Shown here piece by piece: positions 6,229 to 10,332 of a DNA stretch of 10,332 nucleotides. A model generated the notes under the pieces. The model was not told where the DNA came from. It made no database searches and saw nothing but the letters and a program-made list of their open reading frames with translations. Position 1 is the first letter of the stretch; each line of letters starts with the position of its first letter. The DNA lies in contig JAFAZB010000061.1 of assembly GCA_019240015.1 (NCBI GenBank), forward strand, positions 1-10,332, read 5' to 3'. A program made the translations under genes and the position numbers. The stretch comes from Solirubrobacterales bacterium. GTDB taxonomy: Bacteria; Actinomycetota; Thermoleophilia; Solirubrobacterales; Solirubrobacteraceae.

Positions 6229-6795
6229 ATGATCGAGCGCCTGCGAGAAGACCATGGCCGTGCCGAGTTCGAGCAGTTCGTTGTCCGCTGCACCGGGCAG
6301 CTGCTGCGCACCGGATACCTGGTGGTCTGGGATCTTGCGGAGGCTGAGGACCTCGTCCAGGAGACGCTGGTCCGCGTGGCCAGACGCTGGGCGCGCGTCC
6401 GCAAGATGGATCACCCGCTGGCGTACGCCCGCCGGGTGCTGGTCAACCTGGCGCTCGAGTCAAGCGAGCGGCGAGGACGGCAGCGGCGGGAACTCTCAGC
6501 TGACAGCGTCGATGACCCAATCGACGAGGCGTCCGGCCGTGCGTTCGGACGAATCGACGCGCGTTCAGAGCTGGAGGGCGCGCTGGCCAAGCTGCCGCCG
6601 CGCCAGCGGGCGGTGCTGGTCTTGCGCTACTTCGTCGATCTGCCCGAGGCGGAGGTCGCTTCGATCCTGGGCTGCTCGTTGGGGACCGTGAAGAGCACCG
6701 CCTCGCGCGGGCTGGCTCGACTGGAGCAGAGCATGACCTCGACCGCCCCCGAGCACGCCGAAACGCTAAGCACACCAAGGAGCGCATGCCGATGA
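6229..6795 (+). CDS. SigE-like ECF RNA polymerase sigma factor
   Basis: This 188-residue group 4 (ECF) sigma factor directs RNA polymerase to alternative promoters. Region 2 covers about residues 13-80, with AEDLVQETLVRVARRW at 39-54, the conserved core-binding and -10-recognition helix. Region 4 covers about 116-166, with LPPRQRAVLVLRYF and the helix-turn-helix PEAEVASILGCSLGTVKSTASRG split around residue 150. There is no region 1 or 3, and length matches the family. The tail after 167 is short and polar. The ATG at 6229 is chosen because the homology begins just after it. The gene overlaps the next one by ATGA, the arrangement usual for a sigma factor and its membrane-bound regulator. Confidence 0.93.
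   Translation: MIERLREDHGRAEFEQFVVRCTGQLLRTGYLVVWDLAEAEDLVQETLVRVARRWARVRKMDHPLAYARRVLVNLALESSERRGRQRRELSADSVDDPIDEASGRAFGRIDARSELEGALAKLPPRQRAVLVLRYFVDLPEAEVASILGCSLGTVKSTASRGLARLEQSMTSTAPEHAETLSTPRSACR
6777..6782 (+). promoter_or_regulatory. ribosome binding site deciding the start of the membrane partner gene
   Basis: AAGGAG lies 3 nt before the ATG at 6786 and 9 nt before the ATG at 6792. The second spacing is within the normal range and the first is too tight. The second ATG also overlaps the sigma factor TGA as ATGA. Both facts favour initiation at 6792. Confidence 0.65.
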
Positions 6796-7628
6796 CCCAG
6801 CAACTGGAAGCCGAGCTGCGCGAGCTGCTCGCCCGCCGCGCCGCAGATGTGCCGGCACACGCAAGCGACCGGCTATCCCGGATCGACTACAGGCCGAGGA
6901 CCGGGCGGATCAAGAAGCCCGTCGCGCTCGGCGCATTCGCCGGAAGCGGAGGGGCGGCCGCGGCGGTGGTGGCGTTGGTCGGGCTGGGCGCGGGTGCCTC
7001 GAGCGCGTTCGCGGGCTGGACGCCAACGCCGACGGTGGGGTCTGCCGCGCAGACGCTCGCCGCGGAGGCGGCCTGCAAGGCGCGCCTGGAGCACAGCGTG
7101 ATCCCGTTCGACGGCGCGAGCACCCAGGCGGTGCTCACTGATACGCGTGGCCCGTTCACGTTCGTGATCTTCGCCGGCCACGACAGCAACAACTCCTGTA
7201 TCTCGGGGCCGTCGTTCACCTCGATCTCGGGCAGCGCCAGGTCGGATGCGAGCAGCGCCCCGGTGGGCAAGGTCGTCCTGACGAGCCTGCACTACACGAT
7301 CCGCGACGGGAGTGCCTACACCCTGATCGAGGGCCACACAGGGTCGGGCGTGAGCTCCACCACGCTCGTGCGGGCGGACGGAACCCGCGTCAAGGCCAGC
7401 TCAGCCAACGGATGGTTCAGCGCGTGGTGGCCGGGGAGCATGGAGCCGGCCGCGGCCGAGCTCACGACCGCGCAGGGCACTTCGACCCAGCGCATCCTGA
7501 CCCACGGACGGGTGCTGTGCGGCTCGGGCCCGTGCACCAGTGAGGTCTCGGCGAGCTCCGGACGGGTGTCGGGCATGCGCGGCGCAGGCGGAACGGTGAG
7601 CGGGAGCAGCGAGACCTCGTCGTCCTAG
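6792..7628 (+). CDS. Single-pass membrane protein, probable anti-sigma or sigma-associated regulator
   Basis: This 278-residue protein has a short charged cytosolic part (1-43; MTQQLEAELRELLARRAADV opens it), a transmembrane helix at about 44-68 with a KK pair just before it, and an extracytoplasmic domain to the end. That is the layout of anti-sigma factors encoded beside ECF sigma genes. No zinc-binding HxxxCxxC motif is present, so it is not a ZAS-type anti-sigma. The outer domain has four cysteines (C95, C136, C243, C248), a GWFSAWWPG motif at 207-215 and a Ser/Gly-rich tail. It is translationally coupled to the sigma gene through an ATGA overlap. Its role as anti-sigma comes from position and topology, not from a recognised domain. 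It might instead be an effector whose only link is cotranscription. Confidence 0.82.
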   Translation: MTQQLEAELRELLARRAADVPAHASDRLSRIDYRPRTGRIKKPVALGAFAGSGGAAAAVVALVGLGAGASSAFAGWTPTPTVGSAAQTLAAEAACKARLEHSVIPFDGASTQAVLTDTRGPFTFVIFAGHDSNNSCISGPSFTSISGSARSDASSAPVGKVVLTSLHYTIRDGSAYTLIEGHTGSGVSSTTLVRADGTRVKASSANGWFSAWWPGSMEPAAAELTTAQGTSTQRILTHGRVLCGSGPCTSEVSASSGRVSGMRGAGGTVSGSSETSSS

Positions 7629-7637
7629 GGCTGTGCT

Positions 7638-7671
7638 GCGGGGCGCGGGGACGCGACCGCCCCCGCCCCGC
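7638..7671 (+). terminator. GC-rich hairpin after the sigma factor operon
   Basis: GCGGGGC (7638-7644) pairs with GCCCCGC (7665-7671), and the stem continues inward for four more pairs with one C-C mismatch. The loop is about 10 nt. It starts 10 nt after the stop codon of the membrane protein gene. There is no T-tract, only TCTCCCTC downstream, so efficiency is uncertain, but strength and position fit a terminator. Confidence 0.55.
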
Positions 7672-7735
7672 GTCTCCCTCAGCCCAACTTCGTCACATCT
7701 CTCTGACGCCGACCCGATGCCGTCGGCCGGGGGAC

Positions 7736-7741
7736 TAACGT
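7736..7741 (+). promoter_or_regulatory. possible -10 box for a leaderless helicase transcript
   Basis: TAACGT matches the TAnnnT -10 pattern and starts 13 nt before the helicase GTG, which puts the expected transcription start at or beside the first base of the start codon. No Shine-Dalgarno precedes the GTG, which also fits leaderless translation. No -35 consensus is seen at the right distance. The rest of the 120-bp gap from 7629 holds only the hairpin described separately. Confidence 0.3.
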
Positions 7742-7748
7742 CCGAGCC

Positions 7749-9971
7749 GTGAGCGCTTACGACGCCGAGGTCACCGTAAGACGGACGCGATACGTGAGCG
7801 AGGCGACCGGCTGGGCGGTCCTCGACGCGGCCGGCGACGATGGGACTCCGGTCGTCCTGGTCGGGCCGCTGGTCCACTTGGAGGCGCGGGAACGGGCGCG
7901 CGTCCTGGGGACGTGGGTCACCGACAGCCGCTACGGGCCGCAGGTGAAGGTTGCCGAAGCGCGACCGCTGCCGCCGCAGGATGAGGAGGCGCTGATCGCG
8001 TACCTGTGCCGCGTCAAGCACATCGGGACCAAGCGGGCGGCGGCGCTGCTCGAGCGCCACGGGGCGGCTGCGGTGTTAGCGGCGGTCGATGGCGACCCAC
8101 AGGCCGCGTTTGCCGGGGTGGGGCTGGGGCGGCTGCGCGCGCGGGAAGCGGCAAGCTCCTGGCACGCGCTGCGGGTCACCCGCCAGCTGCATCTGCTGCT
8201 GGCGCCGCACGGGCTGGCGTACTTGGTGGGAAGGATCCACGAGCACTACGGGCCCAGCGCCCACCGAGTCGTGCACGAGCGTCCGTACGAGTTGACCAGT
8301 GTGTTCGGGGTCGGATTCCTGATCGCCGATCGGATCGCGAGGTCCATCGGTGCGTCGAGCAGCGGCCCCGATCGCGTCCGCGCCGCGGTGCTGCACGCGC
8401 TGTCCGAGGGTGAGCGCGGGGGCAGCACCTGCATGCCGCTGCCGGAGTTGCTCGCGGCGCTGCGCGAGTTGCTCGGCGAGGAGGTCTCCGAAAGCGTCGT
8501 CGAGGAGCTGGCGCAGGCCGGCGATGTGATCCGCGAAGGAGCCTGGATCTACCGACCCGCGACCGCGGCGCTCGAGGCCGAGCTCGCCGAGCGCGTGCGG
8601 GCGCTGGCGGGCGGGGCCCCCGGCAAGCGGCTGCGCGAGCCGGGCGAGCAGGCAGCCCGGGCCGCGGGAAGCGCCGAGTTGACCGAGGAGCAGCTGAGCG
8701 GAGTGATGGGAGCGTTCCGCCGCCGCCTGTCGTTGATCACCGGCGGGCCCGGAACCGGCAAGACGGCCTCGATCAAGACGATCGCCGCGCTCGCCGCGGC
8801 CCAGGGCGCTCGCGTGCTGCTGGTCGCGCCGACCGGCAGGGCGGCGATCAGGATGAGCGAGGCGAGCGGCGTGCGGGCCCGGACCGTGCACTCTGCGCTC
8901 GGATGGGTGCCCGGCGAGGGTCCCACCCACGACGAGCAGGATCCGCTGTCCTGCGATCTGCTGATCGTCGACGAGACGTCGATGGCGAACCTGGAGCTGC
9001 TGGTGACGCTGTTACGTGCAGTCAGCGACGACACGCATGTGGTGCTGGTCGGCGACGCCGATCAGCTCGCGCCGGTGGGGGCCGGCAAACCGTTCGCCGA
9101 GCTCGTCGCCTCGGGCGAGGTGCCGGCCGTGCGCCTCACCCACATCTTCCGCCAAGCGGCGCGAAGCATGATCGTTCAAGGCGCGCATGCGATCCGGCGC
9201 GGGCAAGTGCCTGACTTCACGCCGGCAGCCGAGATGCGCCGCGACCTGTTCATGATCGAGCGCGCGAATCCCCGGGCCGCGCTCCGAGAGGTCGTGTCGC
9301 TGGTCAGCCAGCGGCTGCCCGAGCACTATCAGCTAGACCCGGTTCGCGACATCCAGGTATTCGCACCCGTGTATCGGGGCGAGCTCGGCATCGACGCGCT
9401 GAACGAGGCGCTGCGGGAGGCGCTCAATCCGGACGGGCAACCGGTCCGGGGGGCTCGCCTGCGGATCGGGGACAAGCTGATGATGACCGGGCGCAACCTC
9501 CACGAGCTGGGATTGATGAACGGGACGCTGCTGCGGCTGATCGACGAGGTCGGTGGCACGACCGGCGAGCACCGCGAGAACGGCGACGACCCCGCCCTGA
9601 TCCTCGGCACCGAGGAGACGATCTTCCGTCTGCCGCCCGAGGAGTCCGATCGCCTGCGGCTGGCGTATGCCTGCTCGGTGCACAGGGGCCAGGGGATCGA
9701 GCTGCCGGTCGCGGTGATCGTCGCCCATCCAGCGGCCGGGGCGTTCTTTCTCCGGCGCGAGATGCTCTACACGGCGCTCACCCGCTCGACCCGGGCGACC
9801 GTGATCGTCGGGCTAGCGCAGGTGGTGGCGCGGGCTGCACGGACGCCGGACACCGGGCGCCGTCACGGTCGCCTCGCCCAGCGCCTCGCGGCCGCGGACG
9901 CTGACCGACCGGCGGAGCGGCCGCTACCCGCTCAAGCGATGAACGACCAGCTCGAGAACCAGAACGCGTAG
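7749..9971 (+). CDS. recD2: RecD2-type (RecD/TraA) SF1B ATP-dependent DNA helicase
   Basis: This 740-residue protein is a 5'-3' SF1B helicase of the RecD2 type, which acts without RecBC in DNA repair. The N-terminal part (about 1-75) looks like the OB-fold of RecD2, followed by helix-hairpin-helix segments (VKHIGTKRAAALLERHG at 89-105 and SVFGVGFLIADRIARSIG near 184-201). The motor follows: Walker A GGPGTGKT at 332-339 (K338), Walker B LLIVDETSM at 404-412, motif III VGDADQLAPVG at 434-444, motif IV HIFRQ at 465-469, an MNGTLLRL segment at 590-597 and motif VI SVHRGQGIELP with YTALTRS ending at 680. The residues after about 700 are Ala/Arg-rich and end in MNDQLENQNA. Length fits the family (700-820). 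The GTG at 7749 precedes the OB-fold without extra sequence. The last 40 bp overlap a convergent gene. The window shows no recB or recC. Confidence 0.93.
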   Translation: MSAYDAEVTVRRTRYVSEATGWAVLDAAGDDGTPVVLVGPLVHLEARERARVLGTWVTDSRYGPQVKVAEARPLPPQDEEALIAYLCRVKHIGTKRAAALLERHGAAAVLAAVDGDPQAAFAGVGLGRLRAREAASSWHALRVTRQLHLLLAPHGLAYLVGRIHEHYGPSAHRVVHERPYELTSVFGVGFLIADRIARSIGASSSGPDRVRAAVLHALSEGERGGSTCMPLPELLAALRELLGEEVSESVVEELAQAGDVIREGAWIYRPATAALEAELAERVRALAGGAPGKRLREPGEQAARAAGSAELTEEQLSGVMGAFRRRLSLITGGPGTGKTASIKTIAALAAAQGARVLLVAPTGRAAIRMSEASGVRARTVHSALGWVPGEGPTHDEQDPLSCDLLIVDETSMANLELLVTLLRAVSDDTHVVLVGDADQLAPVGAGKPFAELVASGEVPAVRLTHIFRQAARSMIVQGAHAIRRGQVPDFTPAAEMRRDLFMIERANPRAALREVVSLVSQRLPEHYQLDPVRDIQVFAPVYRGELGIDALNEALREALNPDGQPVRGARLRIGDKLMMTGRNLHELGLMNGTLLRLIDEVGGTTGEHRENGDDPALILGTEETIFRLPPEESDRLRLAYACSVHRGQGIELPVAVIVAHPAAGAFFLRREMLYTALTRSTRATVIVGLAQVVARAARTPDTGRRHGRLAQRLAAADADRPAERPLPAQAMNDQLENQNA

Positions 9972-10332
9972 AACGCGAGCAGGACGCCGCCGACGAGCAC
10001 CGCGGGCCGGGTCAGACGGCGCTCGGCGATCCAGGCACCGGCCGCCATCCAGAGCGGGAAGATCGTCAGCGCATAGCGGTCGAACGCGGCCAACGGCTCG
10101 CCGATCACTGGGCTCGACAGCGAGACCGCCAGCGCGAGCGCCGCCAAGCAGCCGTACTCCAGCGGCAAGCGGCGAAGGCACCCCACCAGCGCAAGCAAGG
10201 TGAGCGCGAGCACCCCCAGCAGGATCACGTTCTCCGCGCTGGTGGTGAACGGGCCGAATGCCGCCGGCCGGTAGATCGGCTCCGCGCCGCGAACGATCGC
10301 CGAGGCGCCGCGCACGGCGGAGACCACCGCGG
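9932..10332 (-). CDS. C-terminal part of a multi-pass membrane protein, probable GT-C mannosyltransferase (partial)
   Basis: The minus-strand frame is open from the right edge to a TGA at 9934-9932 and covers at least 132 residues. A GTG at 10327 exists, but the frame continues past it, and the protein looks like a C-terminal portion, so the true start is taken to be outside the window. Hydrophobic stretches such as VILLGVLALTLLALVG, CLAALALAVSL, LTIFPLWMAAGAW and LVGGVLLAFYAF give about four membrane helices. FDRYALTIFPLW resembles the RY...FPL segment near the end of PIG-V-like and related GT-C mannosyltransferases, which use polyprenyl-phosphate sugars outside the membrane. Family assignment is moderate; the membrane nature is clear. 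The 3' end overlaps the helicase gene by 40 bp in convergent orientation. Confidence 0.72.
   Translation of the reverse strand, partial: AVVSAVRGASAIVRGAEPIYRPAAFGPFTTSAENVILLGVLALTLLALVGCLRRLPLEYGCLAALALAVSLSSPVIGEPLAAFDRYALTIFPLWMAAGAWIAERRLTRPAVLVGGVLLAFYAFWFSSWSFIA

Noticed and set aside
8076..8930. 284-codon minus-strand open frame inside the helicase gene
   Set aside because: It has shadow-type composition and lies opposite the helicase Walker A region.

Overview
This is a high-GC, gene-dense stretch with strongly GC-biased third codon positions. Start codons are often GTG or lack a clear Shine-Dalgarno site, and an ECF sigma factor sits next to a membrane partner. Together with the protein style, this points to a high-GC actinomycete-type bacterium, possibly Solirubrobacterales/Thermoleophilia. 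That placement is inference from sequence character, not from a marker gene. No RNA genes, CRISPR arrays or insertion sequences were seen.

Left part (1-5575). A 19-codon C-terminal scrap of a plus-strand gene ends at 60 and converges on a minus-strand run of four genes. In transcription order these are a canonical NodB-type polysaccharide deacetylase (5575-4925), a DegT/DnrJ/EryC1/StrS sugar aminotransferase (4813-3758), a 906-residue multidomain protein (3761-1041) and a PLP-dependent threonine/serine dehydratase (about 989-72). The multidomain protein is the most unusual object here. It combines an extended-SDR nucleotide-sugar epimerase/dehydratase, an MGDG-synthase/MurG-type GT-B glycosyltransferase, one transmembrane helix and a polysaccharide-deacetylase-like tail that has lost its catalytic motifs. 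It overlaps the aminotransferase by ATGA. The set looks like a small envelope glycolipid or glycan module: modified nucleotide sugar made and aminated in the cytosol, transferred to a membrane acceptor, and possibly trimmed or sensed outside. The dehydratase follows the fusion stop codon in the same frame with no normal start codon in between.

Middle part (5576-7748). Only 38 bp separate the deacetylase from a divergent plus-strand gene for a conserved-looking 177-residue protein of unknown function. A hairpin follows. Next come a SigE-like ECF sigma factor (6229-6795) and, overlapping it by ATGA, a single-pass membrane protein that is probably its anti-sigma or regulatory partner (6792-7628). 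A strong GC-rich hairpin ends this unit.

Right part (7749-10332). A RecD2-type SF1B DNA helicase (7749-9971) has a plausible leaderless start. Its last 40 bp overlap tail-to-tail with the C-terminal part of a multi-pass membrane protein that resembles a GT-C mannosyltransferase and runs off the right edge. With the left-hand operon this makes two unrelated envelope glycosylation loci flanking regulatory and DNA-repair genes.
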